The translations under genes and the position numbers were made by a program. From assembly GCA_963932145.1 (NCBI GenBank), contig OZ010571.1, positions 156,569,978 to 156,633,977 of the forward strand: a stretch of DNA of 64,000 nucleotides, in the 5' to 3' direction. The notes under the pieces were generated by a model. That model was not told where the DNA came from, ran no database searches, and was given only the letters and a program-made list of their open reading frames with translations. Positions 42,980-54,589 of this stretch are shown here, piece by piece (within the stretch, counting starts at the first letter, position 1; the number at the start of each line of letters is the position of its first letter). Source of the DNA: Acanthosepion lycidas. Taxonomy: Eukaryota; Mollusca; Cephalopoda; Sepiida; Sepiidae.

Positions 42980-44030
42980 AAATTATGTAAATATTTCCTT
43001 CTTAAACATTTAGGAATTTTGATGTTGTTCATGCTTTTTCTGTGATCTTCTGGTTACGATACTCCGTAACAATGTGATTCAACCGTGATCAAGAAAATAC
43101 ACATAGTCGAGATGCCCTTAAATAATTTGATTTGAGCCCGGTTCTATGACTACATGCATAGTAAAATCTCAAAATAAAATCTTCAAAGCAGTCACCCGTT
43201 GTCCACAAATAAGCCGAAGGGAAGTGGAATTAATATATAAATAAATAAAAGCTTTCGGAATGAAGTGGTACTTAGCAAGAAATTAGAAAGTTCCGATCCA
43301 AGACTTATATAAGTAGCCACACTTCGAACTGTGAGCAGCTTCGAACAACCCTTTGACAAGTCGCATAAAAAGACGGCTGAACGGATGATTTGGTCCGTTA
43401 GTCTGTCGTGACAGAAAAATAAATAAGCAAATATATTGGAAACAGGTTTCGAGTTTTCATTTCTCGCCGTGACAATATTTTCACCTTTCGTTCCCTTATG
43501 AACGTACACCGGACATTTTTGTGTGTGTGCTCACCGACCCAAACTGCAATCGAAATGCAATGTGGTGTAATTTGATTTGTCCAGTCGGTTGAAAACTGAG
43601 CGAGGACCCAGATGCTTTTTGGCAAAAGAATATCAGTCGAAAGTTATCAACAATTCTTTATCGAATTATTCCGGCGACAACCCACGTATGGTACAATTAC
43701 TGAATTATTCATTACGATTTCCAAAAACTTAAAATGGTTGCTGTGAAATCTTATCAATCAAATGCTTTTACTTAAACGTAAACATTATAAAAATTGTCAC
43801 GATGAAATAAGAGAACAATGTGCGTCGAACTTTGGCAAAGGCCCTGCATAAATTCTGTTGTCGTCTGCTGAATATTAATAATGCCAACAACAACAACAAA
43901 AAAAACAGATTTCGCGAAAGTTTGAAATGATTTAAGATTATAAATGATCGGAATGTATACAGAGGCTATTTTTAACGCCATGTCCTTTCATGAGGTAAGC
44001 GATCATGGCTCCCCACACATTCATTTTCTT
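42980..44030. other. Unclassified stretch
   Basis: Overlapping frames at 43192-43625 are not recognised as genes. Confidence 0.45.
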
Positions 44031-44039
44031 TATCTGTGA

Positions 44040-44310
44040 ATTTCTATGAATTCTTGGTAAAAGATATTGGAGTGGTTTACCGTTGCTTTTCCACTGTTTA
44101 TGCATTCAATTGTCCCCCTTCTAAACTGGCTGCTACCCAAGACTATGCATATCAAACTATCCTGATATTTAACCAAAATATTTGGTAGAATAAATATTTT
44201 CTTCCGTGGGTACGAGTTCAAAAATGAAGACAACATATTAAACCGGAATTTGAACTCGGACTTCCTGATTCAAAATCGGCAAGCAAAGTTCAGGAATGAT
44301 TCCTTCAAGT
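44040..44310 (-). mobile_element. tRNA-headed SINE-like element (SINE-D)
   Basis: Minus strand: TTGCTTGCCGATTTTGAATC followed by the B box GTCCGAGTTCAAATTCCGG near 44245, a good tRNA T-arm. The rest (GGTAAACCACTCCAATATC near 44080) may be body. Single copy in this window, so its ends are uncertain. Confidence 0.45.
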
Positions 44311-44319
44311 GTTCTCCGT

Positions 44320-45450
44320 CGTCCATTGTTTAGTGACAGTGGGATAACCTTTCGATCACACCTAATTTTCTGCATCCCGCCACAATGGTCACCAGAGAAG
44401 TGGCATCTAAAACCCAACCAGGCGATCGGCCAAGGGGTGACGCTACATTTTAATTTAAAATATCATTCAAAACAAAACTGCAATTATATTATGATCATCG
44501 ACATTAACATCATTTATTTAACGAAATGTTTATATTATTCAGGCTGATATCCTAATTTTGTTGTTTTGATCACTGCTTTATTACCGACATATTCTCCGAC
44601 TATCTTCGTGAATCTGTAACATTTGAACAAGATCTTTTATCTCGTTAATACTTTTGTCAAAACTTTTCAATTTTTAAATCTAATTTTTCACTGAGATTTG
44701 CGATAAGTGCATTTCTACTGAAAAGAGAAAATCTTGTGCAAAGATTACCAGGTTAGATGGAGATTTAACCAAGTTACGGTTTTGCACATGAAAGACAAGA
44801 GATAGGGGAGGTGCGAGACTGAATCTCTTCTGATCATTATTTGGCCTGAAATTTTACTCATTTTTTTTCTTTTGCGGTTGAAGAATCGAAGAATAGAAGA
44901 TTTTCGATAAAAGTCAAAAAAAAAAAAAAAAACTTTAAAAACGAATAACAAGTAAGAACTATTTGAAACTGAAAATATTTAATTTCGAATTCTTCACTGA
45001 CCTTACCGAGGTTATCAGTTCCCAACTTAGTATGTATGCTGATGACAACTTATTTACTCCTGTCTTAATAATTGGTTCGATAGATCCGACAAACTGGCAA
45101 CTGTGCCCACAAAATGGAATCTAATTAGTTGTTAACTTAGTCTAATAAACGATGTTTCTTTTCCGTATTTTAAATCAAAGCAACATGACATTTGGGAAGC
45201 TAAGTAAATTGGCACAATACGGAGATATTTGCAAACTATTAAGCTAGGGAGAAACTGAGGTCGGGAGAAAGTGACTGTAAAGAAGAAAAAAAGGTGTCGC
45301 AAAAGATAAGAAAAGTAGACGAGAAACGAAAGGAAATCTAGAAGGTGTTGAAAAGTTCTCGACCAGACAAAGCAGTGTTCATTCTTTGATAAATGTATTA
45401 GACTGGGAACCTCCCTCCCAGCGCTCCTATGTTGTGTGTGTATACGTGAA
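44320..45450. other. Unclassified stretch
   Basis: No gene or repeat recognised. Confidence 0.45.
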
Positions 45451-45454
45451 CACA

Positions 45455-45590
45455 CACACACGCACAGTCGACACTGAGGTCAACATCTAGTGGCAGCAGC
45501 CTGTTTCATGCCTGAACGCAGTCTTCATGGCCTGAAGATTGCGTGAATCACTGTCACTACTCGATTTTGACCCCCGATATACACAGTTAT
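45455..45590. repeat. Fold-back element FB3, copy 2 (diverged)
   Basis: GACACTGAGGTCAACATC, CAGTCTTCATGGCCTGAAGA, TTGCGTGAATCAC and TTTTGACC match 6364-6479 in order. The terminal inverted repeats are degraded on the right. Confidence 0.65.
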
Positions 45591-45729
45591 ATGGACACAT
45601 ACACGCTCTATCCTTGATATTGAGCACTTTTACAAATATAGCAAAACTCTACTTTTTATCACATACATATATGAAAGAGAAAGGTATAGTAATATGGTTG
45701 TGGTCAAGATTTTGTGAGACAATCAAGCG

Positions 45730-47300
45730 AGAGATTAAATGACAAGCCAGGAGGAAGTGGCAATAAAGTTCATCCTATACAAGTTCTGAGAGGCCCTCGA
45801 GGTAGGGAGCTACAGAGTAAGAGGCAGTTTATGCGGATAGGGAATATAACGATTAACCCTAAACCTGAACAGGTCAAGATTGTAGTGATCGGGGAAACAC
45901 CCTCTTGGGAGACGGTTCTACAGATCAGTGCTTCGTGGGAAAGAACTTACTTCTCTCACCAATGAAATACGAAGTGGAATGTCGGGTGGCTTACTCCAAC
46001 GTAAGGGGCATGGTGGGTCCTAGCCGCGAAAGTCAGAACTGGAAGATCCAAGGAATGTAGTTCGTCTGACTACTTTCTATAGTAGTAGCGATAGAGCAGT
46101 GAGAGGCTCGCTACATTCCACCTGTGAGAGACAGAGGTTGAAAAATAATTCGTCACCTGCAAGGATTCTGAGACGCTTTTGAACTCTGTCGGAACTGGAA
46201 AGTGCGTCTTGGGTAGCTTTTTCGGCCTGATCTGGCTCTTATAAGAGATAGAGGATATTTTCCCTGTATTTTTTACGATGGATCGTATGTACGAGTTTCA
46301 CGTCCGGGTGTGAGTTTAAGGCCAAGAGTCTCTCAAGGCATGTAGCCACGGGGAGACATCCATTCATCGAGTCTGGCGGCAGTTCGGGGTCCGATCGGAG
46401 GAGATGGAATGTGACTAGTTTTCGAGGCAATGAATGGAACCAACCAGTTCTCCCATCGAATGAGAAGTTAGTACTAGATCGGGTGAGAGATCAGCTGTCA
46501 ATCTCTTATCATGAACTGTTTTAGGGGAGTACCCGTATATCATCATGTCATCGGCATAGATGTTCACAAATGATCTGAGTATATTTTTAGGCAGATCACT
46601 ATTTACATTATTCGGACTATCATCATGTATTTATCACAACGTTTTGGCCGTTGTACGCTCCGGCCTTCTTCAGGTGGTTGGAATGTCGAACTGAACCCTT
46701 TATTCCACTCTCTGGAGTAGACTGTTCTAGTTCCACGTGCCATGTCTGATGGATGTCAGTTATCTTCTGTTAATTCACCTCTCCAAGTTCTCAACTGCCT
46801 TAACCAGGTATTGAACTCGCAACTCTTTGGGTCCTGTCACTTAAGGACACATTACACAATGGATAACATTTGGCAACAAAGATGAGGACAATACTCCGAA
46901 TAATGTACATAATACTTCGTCTCAGAAATATAGACACAGATCAATTATGTAAATCAAAAAGAGGGTTAGTCCTAGATGTGAACCCTGGGAGACGCCTGTG
47001 TTGACCGCCATAGTCTCGGAGGGCTGGCCGTTACTAACTACCTTCAAGGACCTAAATATTAGGAACGACTTTATACTTGTGAAAACCCTTCCAGTGATTC
47101 CATAGATGAAGATCTTGAGTAACAAACCTTTGTGCAACACTTTGTCAAAGGCCTTCCAAATATCTAATGCTATGGTCTTTGATGTGTGTCGATCGTCAAG
47201 GGTTTTACTAATTCTTTGAGTATTTATTGATGAAAAAAGTAGTAGAAAAATATTTGAATCTTTCTTTTTTCTGCAGACGAAATTTATAAAATTTAGATAA
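45730..47300 (-). pseudogene. LINE reverse transcriptase, interrupted by a SINE
   Basis: Minus strand from about 47215: TSKTIALDIWKAFDKVLHKG (RT motif A with catalytic Asp), NTGVSQGSHLG (motif B), LFLIYIIDL, then the SINE at 46599-46936, then DLPKNILRSFVNIYADDMMIYG resumed (motif C, YADD, near 46550). Later: PELPPDSMNGCLP, ERLLALNSHPDVK (thumb), and the C-terminus with RTYFSHEALICRTVSQEGVS and the 3' UTR signature at 45740-45810. Several stops and frameshifts are present. This is the same family as the fragments at 7.2, 25.1, 34.4 and 49.6 kb and the largest copy. Endonuclease and 5' RT are missing. Confidence 0.88.
46599..46936. mobile_element. SINE-A head-to-head dimer inserted in LINE RT
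   Basis: Flanked by CAGATCA at 46592-46598 and 46937-46943, in line with a 7-bp target duplication. Removing it rejoins the LINE frame near IYI(I)DL. Left part: minus-orientation SINE-A with tail, module, body and B box (GCGAGTTCAATACCTGG). At about 46853 orientation flips: a plus-orientation head start (GGACACATTACACAATGG) runs directly into a plus-orientation tail (GGCAACAAAGATGAGGACAA to ATATAGACA). The body is missing on the right side. Confidence 0.8.
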
Positions 47301-48590
47301 AAACATGGACACGTACTGGAGAAAATGTGAAGATACAATTAAATGATTAAATAATGTCTAACCTTAATTGGCAAAACTAATGGAATTTCCACGGATTCAG
47401 ATTGTCTGTCAGAAGAGTGAATCAATATTGTGCCAGTATGTTTGTACTATCTCTATTTATAATCTATTGTTTTATGTAAACAAAAAAACTTTTTGGCTTG
47501 GCCAGATGGCTGTTCTTTTTTTTTTTCATTTATGTCTTCATGTTTAAAAACTAGCCTTTTGTATATCTTATATAAATATGGATAAATGTCCAAAAGGTAG
47601 ATACTATTTTCTCTGTTCGTTGATACCGTATGTTAAAAAAATCCTTATGCAGTTTGTTATTATTGACATTTTCTAAGTAATAATGAACATTGCAAATGTC
47701 AGAAACATAGTCAATACTCGACAAAATAAAGCAAGTTACGTGTCAGTGATGGAAAAGTCTCATCTGTCAAAATGTTGTTATTGGATAAAATGCCAAATGA
47801 AATGCAACGATTATTTGTAGAAAACCTCCATCGCTTGTGACAATGATTGTCGCCACAGGATTCTTGCTGTGTTTTCTCTTGATAAGGAAATATCACAGAA
47901 CCAGTGCTAAAAAGAATAACAATCTGTCCAAACTTTTGTACTTTCCTGTAATTAGTCCATCAGTTCACAGCGGCTGTAACCCCGATGTGGTAAACGTCGC
48001 GTAGATGAAATAGTTATCTATCTCCTTTCTAGTATTAGATCCCAGATAAAAGTCTGGATTTCGAATGTTGATTTTTCGAAACTATCTCTTTAGCTTGCGA
48101 GATAGGCGAAATAAATATTCTCTTTATTTAGCTATATGCCCAAAATATTTTTAGTTACCACCGTGTCCTTATTACACATCTTGGATATTTTAGACTTGCC
48201 ATGTGAACAAAGGAATCTTTATATCTTGACCTGCACTGACGTATTTCATAACGGTGCCAACAGATTTTAAAAACCTTTAAGGCCATCTCCACTAAGGACA
48301 CCTAGTGTATTGTTTGTCTTTCATTACTCCAATATTTGATCCTGAATTATACGAAAGAAAAAATGTGTACAACTGGCTTTTAGACTTTATATCCTCACAG
48401 GATTTATTGAAGACGAGACGCGGCGGGGTGGGGAACAGCGATGGCAGAAGAAGCAGCGGACGAGATAGTAAAGGGATAAATACTACTTAGAGACGCAAAG
48501 GATAGGAAGTTGTGCAGAGCCATTATTGCCTACGTCCTGAATTGACAGCACATTAAAGAACATAATAATCCAAGTAAATATCAAAGAATT

Positions 48591-48622
<32 letters not shown>

Positions 48623-49630
48623 CGGAAATTTTCTTACGTTTTAGCTTACCTAGAAAAAAAACTAACACTTATTGTTGTTAAAGTTAATAGAGATAGTCTT
48701 GTAGCGAAAAGTACGGCATCTTAACTTCAAATTAAAACGGCAAGCATTTAGTTGACATGTTCTATAAATCATAAAACCAGCGAGAAGAGGAACAGCGTTT
48801 AATCTCTTCGAAGACAAAACACAATATGGAGGAAAGCTAAGTGTCACTTCATACATTTTTAAAATTTTAATTCTATAACCTGACTCTTTAGAAACCCTCA
48901 TTATTTAAACACACAAAATAGACCAAATCAATTTTGTCGGTGTTTCTCTATTTACTAAGTCTATCGACTTTCTGTCAAGTGGCCATATTCCTGCTGTTCA
49001 CAGGAGACAAGACAACGATTGGTTTCATTTGGTCACATGGGATATTTCAGACAATTGAATTTTCCTCAGAATCTCTTGTTTGTATTACCGTTCGTCTGTG
49101 ATCTCAATTAATTCGTAAAAATGTTTGTGAGAAAGAAAAGTTTTTCCACGTTGTCGTTATGGAAAATTCATCGTATATTTGTGCATAGGTCAAGTTTTCT
49201 TTTTAAATCAAATTTTGGAGTCGATTATCATTAGTCGAATGGTACAGGAATAATAGTTTCCTTCATTTGAAATCCATACATGAGACGAAGAATTTGAGGC
49301 AATTACAAGCCTCAGACTTGAAACCTATTGATTGGCTTCCCTAAAAATTATTTACATTTGTACTGAAATATACAATAATTTGCGTTTCATTTTAAAACGA
49401 TGTAATCATGGTAAACATTTTGCCATTGGCGCCTAGAGTTTTAAACTCATTTGGCGTTGGGGACGATTTTATTGAAAGATTCCATATGTAATAAAATATG
49501 TTGTTTCGTTAGTCTAATTTACTATTGTATTGCTGGGGGAAATGGATCGACTTATATACTAGTCAGTACAAAATAATGAATATAGGCGAAAAGTAAAAGA
49601 TTAACTTATGTAAGCTAATAAGTGTTTTAT
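47301..49630. other. Unclassified stretch
   Basis: Poly-T at 48593-48622. A small GC-rich patch lies near 48415-48470 (GACGCGGCGGGGTGGGG). No gene recognised. Confidence 0.5.
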
Positions 49631-49634
49631 ACTA

Positions 49635-50170
49635 AAGTTCGCCCATTACATAGCCACTCAAGGTAGCGTGTTACTTAATGAGATGGTGTAAATATTAATG
49701 TTAGAATAGATGAAAGAAGTGAATATATTGAGGATAAGAAGGCTAGATAACGGTTGATCCTTGACTTGAAAAGTCTAAGATTGTAGTGCGCAGGGAGGCC
49801 TCTACATAATAGTAGTACTTTGGAGTAAGGGGAAAATGAGGATGATTCGACTCCGTGGAAGTAGAACAGCGAGTCTTAGCTGTAAAGGTCTAAACTGGAT
49901 TTCGACCTTGCATCTGTGAGTAAAAAGTTACAGCTTGGAAAATAAGTCTTTCTCCACAAGAAATGATTTCGAACTCTGTAAAGGCTGGAAAGTTAAGATT
50001 ATGCAGCTCCAAACCAGATATGGCAGCAAGATTCCGTTTTTGTCCATTGGGATTAGGGTATTTGGTATACAGTAGATTGACTTGTATACGAGACAGTTCA
50101 TAATATTGAATCTAGGTTAAAATTCAAGGGTTAACTTAGAATTTAAAATACATGGTATATTTGAAATATT
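49635..50170 (-). pseudogene. LINE 3' end fragment, strongly diverged
   Basis: Minus strand ends with the family signature CTACCTTGAGTGGCTATGTA near 49660. Upstream blocks match 45820-45960 (AGATTGTAGTG, GATAACGGTTGATCC on the plus strand). No open frame remains. Confidence 0.65.
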
Positions 50171-50179
50171 GTAGCTTTA

Positions 50180-50880
50180 AGTACATGAAACAGAAGTCGT
50201 ATTCTAAATAGTTTGCTATAATCTATATTTACATGCGAGTGTCCTGGAGAATATGATATATACTGTTCTATATGTCAGGACAATATACGGCAATGGAATG
50301 ACTAAGAGGTAAAAAAGGACTTCATCGGACTTATGGAATTATGTGTGTAGTGGTGTGAGGGAGAAGATATAAATGCAAGCGTTTGGTGTTATCGTTATGC
50401 GTCGAGTGGAAACACTGATGATGTAGAAACGCTGAATTTTACAGTTTTAAAATTTTTTCAGTTTTAATTTTTTTTTTTTATTTTTTTTTTTATTAACCCT
50501 TTGAGCCTTACGTTCCTGAATAAATTTAACCCTTCTGCCTGAGCTCCTGAGTCAACATTCGCAAATAATTGGTATGTAATATTTCACGGTAGATATAAAA
50601 ATAGTTACAAGTGTTTATCCACTGTTCAACCGGTGGCTAGGCATTACGTCATTTTCCTCTGCTACCGATAAAGCGGGGGTCAGAGCTCAAAGGGTTAAGA
50701 TTTCGATGTATATTAACATCATTATATTATGCAAACTACGCTGCCTTTCTTATTTGTTCATCGAATATCCATTACCTGCAATCATGTTTTTTTTTTGGGG
50801 GGGGCGGTATTAAACATGTCAGGACTTGTCAAACTCATTAAGTTTTCCTGTTTATTGATTGAGGTGATTGGATCTAATTA
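50180..50880. other. Unclassified stretch
   Basis: Low-complexity T runs near 50465-50490 and a poly-T/poly-G junction at about 50788-50803. No gene recognised. Confidence 0.5.
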
Positions 50881-50884
50881 TCAA

Positions 50885-51058
50885 AAGCATGATAACGTCG
50901 TTACCGTACGTCTCGAGAGACGATGGAGTAAGCGCGGTCCGCTACGAGCCTGGGCAGGATATATGGAGAACTAGGGGTGCCCAGACGTCTAGTTTCCCCC
51001 TCTCGGCCTTGCTTGCCGAGTCCAAAGGAGAGGATGCAGGAGTTGCTGGAAGGTAGTA
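50885..51058. other. GC-rich island of unknown nature
   Basis: Markedly GC-richer than its surroundings (GTAAGCGCGGTCCGCTACGA, CCCCCTCTCGGCC). It abuts the SINE-A at 51060, so it is probably part of another repeat. I see only one copy. Confidence 0.35.
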
Positions 51059-51059
51059 C

Positions 51060-51490
51060 AAAGTCCTGTCACTGGATCTAACCAACGCCTTTATCCACTG
51101 TGCCACGTGTCCTCAAGTTAAGGTTACCCGGTTAAGGCAGTGGCGAACTTGGAGAGGGGAATTATCAGGAGATAACTGACATCCATTAAACATGGCACGT
51201 GGAACTAGAACAGTCTACCCCAGTGAGCGAACTAAAGGGTTCAGTTCGACATTCCAACCACCTGAAGAAGGACGGAGCGTACAACGGCCGAAACGTTATA
51301 ATAAATATGGCAACAAAGTTGAGGACAATAGTCCGAATAATATAAATAGTGTACATAATACCTCATCTCAGAAATATAGGCAGTTACTGACAGGCCGAAA
51401 CGTTGTAATAAATATGGCGACAAAGATGAAGACAATAGTCCAAATAATGTACATAATACCTCATCTCAGAAATATAGAGAGATACTTAGA
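51060..51490 (+). mobile_element. SINE-A with inverted head and duplicated tail
   Basis: 51063-51113 is the tRNA-like head in minus orientation (complement of GGCACAGTGGATAAAGGCGT). From 51138 the body is in plus orientation (GGTTAAGGCAGTGGCGAAC, CATTAAACATGGCACGTGG) without a B box. Then come the module CTGAAGA, AGGACGGAGCGTACAACGGCC, GAAAC at 51262-51296 and the tail. A second tail copy starts inside the module at CCGAAACGTTGTAATAAA (about 51402) and ends about 51480. Thus it is a head-to-head fusion plus tail duplication. Confidence 0.8.
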
Positions 51491-51499
51491 AAAAGGCAT

Positions 51500-52325
51500 C
51501 AGAATACGGACAGGCAAGACTTTCCAGCAGTCTTCATTCCATTGATATATACTAGAATATTAATAACTTTCTTTATAAATACACTGTATAAGTTCCCTCT
51601 TAAGCTGCCATATTTTGTAAATAACTTAAGAGATCTGGATTTTATCTATTTTTTTTTTTTTTTTCATATTTCAAATATCGCTTCAACACATTTGTTTTGT
51701 TCAAATTGGCCTCCGTTATTTCCCGGTTTCTAAGGGTAATTTGCATCTTTTAGTTATTATGGAGGCGAGTGAGGCACATTGCATCCATTGGTATAAGCTA
51801 AAAATCAAGTTAATTATTGACGCTTTTTCTCTTTGCTTATACAAAATGTTTTTCAAGTAGAATTCTTAGAATCTTTCTGTCGCTGTCAAATTTTCTTTGC
51901 ATCCATATTTGAACAAACTTCTGACAACCAAACATGGACCATGACTAATTTTTTAAAAAAATAACTAGATTAGATCTATCACATTAAAGATGATCAATAA
52001 CAGCAAATAATAAGAATTCATTTCACATCTCTCAACCTAATCGTTTCTTAGAAGAATCTTTTCTTTTCTTTTCTTTACTTTTTCTTTTTTTTTTTTTTTT
52101 TTTTTTTGTAACTAATAATTATCTTTTCAAAGAAACATTCCCGATACTTAAAACGTTTTTAGAATGTAACATCAACTCATCCTTTTCTTTGCGTTTTCTT
52201 TTAGGAATCGTATTTTATCAGCTTTGCATTTTTGTTCTCTACAATCACATATTTCCATGTTATAGAGCTGAAAATGAATTAAGATGAAAACCTGTGATAA
52301 ATTCTCATCATAGAATCGGCTTAGG
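51500..52325. other. Unclassified stretch
   Basis: T runs near 51651-51664 and 52084-52107. No gene recognised. Confidence 0.5.
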
Positions 52326-52329
52326 AAAA

Positions 52330-52494
52330 ATGTTCGCCTATGGCTCGGTTTCCATTCCTCTCTGGTCTTTTCAACGGGAGTAGAGGTTTATTCCTTGTTT
52401 CCTCTTTAGGATTGGGTTTTCTGTCCTTTCTAATGTCGTTTCCTTTTCTTTTTTTTCCTGTGCCCCCTTGCATCTGAGTGGCATTGCTTGGAGT

Positions 52495-52500
<6 letters not shown>
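52330..52500 (-). repeat. Dispersed repeat R2, copy 2
   Basis: Minus strand: CACTCCAAGCAATGCCACTC, AGATGCAAGGGGGCACAGG, then a GA-rich tail. Same order as 1722-1850. Confidence 0.6.

Positions 52501-52528
<28 letters not shown>
52496..52528. repeat. Poly(T) tract
   Basis: About 33 T, at the join of R2 copies. Confidence 0.95.
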
Positions 52529-52532
<4 letters not shown>

Positions 52533-52775
52533 ATTTCACCCCAAGCAAGGCAATTAAATCACTAAAACTCATGGATTTTATTGTCTTTGTTGCCGTTATA
52601 CAAGGCAAAAAAAAAAAAAACACAATTAAAAAAAATAAAAACTCTGTCTCCCTGAATCTTGTTCTTTTATTACCTTTTTCTCACTTCTATCTTCTCATTA
52701 TCTTTCACTCCCTGTAGACGCCCCCACCTGGTGTCTTAGTGGCATTATCGTTTCACTTGGGGTGAATTGATTAAA
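52529..52775. repeat. R2 copies in inverted arrangement
   Basis: 52530-52600 reads plus orientation (TTTCACCCCAAGCAAGGCAA, AAATCACTAAAACTCATGG). 52605-52775 reads minus (CACCCCAAGTGAAACGATAA, GCCACTAAGACACCAGGTGG, GA-rich tail). The outer ends form an inverted repeat around CACCCCAAG. Confidence 0.6.
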
Positions 52776-52779
52776 ATAA

Positions 52780-53240
52780 AAAAGATAAAAATATTTCAAT
52801 CTAAAAAGATAATTTTTATTGAATGCAAATATGGAAACATGACATTTTATAGCTTCTCGTAAATTCGGTTATCACTTGATAGTCGGGGCAATTGTGGAGA
52901 TTTCCTTAGAGTTGTTCAATGTCCGAAATATACTGTTCAGTTATTCAGGTCGTACAGGAGTAAAATCTCCAAAAAGGTTTTCACTAAAATATTTACGACT
53001 GAAGAGACCAATGAAAAAGATAATTTCAGACAATTGGTAAAGAATACACGTTCATTTTTTTTTTCTTCAAATGTATTCCAATTGGAAAACAAATAAATAA
53101 ATATTTAGTCTAGAACTTGTTGCAGCAGTAATGGCTGGCGGAAGATTAAGGATATAAGTTGTTTTGTTTTTTTTTATTCCTACAAACCCGGATGCGTTTC
53201 TAGAACCTGCTATAGATAAATAAACCTATCTTAAGTTATA
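52780..53240. other. Unclassified stretch
   Basis: Nothing recognised. Confidence 0.45.
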
Positions 53241-53244
53241 GTGA

Positions 53245-53395
53245 TTTTTCCAAGCGTAGCTTGGATGTGGCACAAGGCCGAAAGTAAGGAGCACCCAGTG
53301 AGTATCGAACTCATTACTCATTCGTAATTATTCTAGCGAGACAAGCTTGCTAACTATTACACCACATCGAGGTGCCCAATCTTAAGTTATATATA
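53245..53395 (-). mobile_element. SINE-B (tRNA-headed), copy 2
   Basis: Minus strand: GTGTAATAGTTAGCAAGCTT (A-box region), B box ATGAGTTCGATACTCACT, body GCCTTGTGCCACATCCAAGC and TACGCTTGGAAAAATCACTA. Collinear with 27985-28150. Confidence 0.8.
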
Positions 53396-53399
53396 TGCG

Positions 53400-54515
53400 C
53401 TAACAGCTTTGTTTTCAAACATATATTCTTTTCAAACTATATGCACTCAATAACATTAGCTTTACCGGCAAGATTCATAAAGAGTTCACTTTTTTTTCTT
53501 TTTTTGCTATCAGATTGTATTCTCTCCTCAGCTATCAAATAAAGTTGTCGCTTTAGACAAAGTCAATTTGAGTCTGATTTGTACAGAGCTACAATGTCGC
53601 CTTACCGACCGAGAGGTGCACTTACATTGAAATAATTTTAATTTTGAAAAGAAATGAAAATACAGAAAATATGTTCGGGCCTGACTGTATAATACTAAAC
53701 CCAAATTCACGCATGAAACTAAAACATTATTCCTCCGCACTAGTTTGCTAGTGATCTAGCGTTCTCTTCAGCGGAACTAGTAACTAATGAACTTAGCCGT
53801 GCTTCCCTAGGGTTATATGCGCTGATGTACATTTTAGGGTGGTTTTAGACTAGTTTCACTTGCTTCCGGAAAACTTGAATGAAATTCTTTCAAAAAAAAT
53901 ATCAAGATGCTAGATTCTGTAAGCAATTCTCTTTTTGTAACTGTTACATAGCAGAAGACTACTCGCACTGCTACCTTCAAGTTACCGCCTGACATTTCTG
54001 TTTGGTTAAAGGATAAACAAGTGTGTCTGGTAACCGAGTTAGAGAATACTCTTTCTGGGGGAAATTTTCATGATCGCTTTCTGCGTCACATTTGCAAAAT
54101 GAGAATGGACGTTGACATTTTTTAGGTTTCCGTAATGTATTTTCTGTTATAATGCGTTATTCAAACAAGTCAATTGCTCATTAAACAGGTTTTTTATCAG
54201 AATCTTAATCGCAATAAAGAATTGCTTAAGATTACATTGAATACGGGAAATAACTTTTTCCACGACAGATTCAGATTAAGCTACGAAGTCTGGGATCGAT
54301 CAGGGGACAATATTTTCCTCATGAATCTATTTTTATCGTTTTTGACTATCTTGTCCAAAACTGTCTTTTTTCTCGTCGGCACAAAGCAATTATCGATCTT
54401 CTTTTCCGTGGGAACCATTTTGCGAGCACCTGAATCACATAAAATAAAAATTTGAATAAATTTCGAAGACACTTTTAAAATTTCCTTAACAGTGTACAAA
54501 CCTTAACGCTAAGAA
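53400..54515. other. Unclassified stretch
   Basis: No gene or repeat recognised. Confidence 0.45.
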
Positions 54516-54516
54516 T

Positions 54517-54529
54517 TTGGTATTTTCCG

Positions 54530-54567
<38 letters not shown>

Positions 54568-54581
54568 CCGGAAAATACCAA
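54517..54581. repeat. Perfect 15-bp inverted repeat enclosing (TA)n
   Basis: TTGGTATTTTCCGGA (54517-54531) and its exact complement (54567-54581) flank a TA array, so the whole block can form a long hairpin or cruciform. Confidence 0.95.
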
Positions 54582-54589
54582 TTGCTCAA

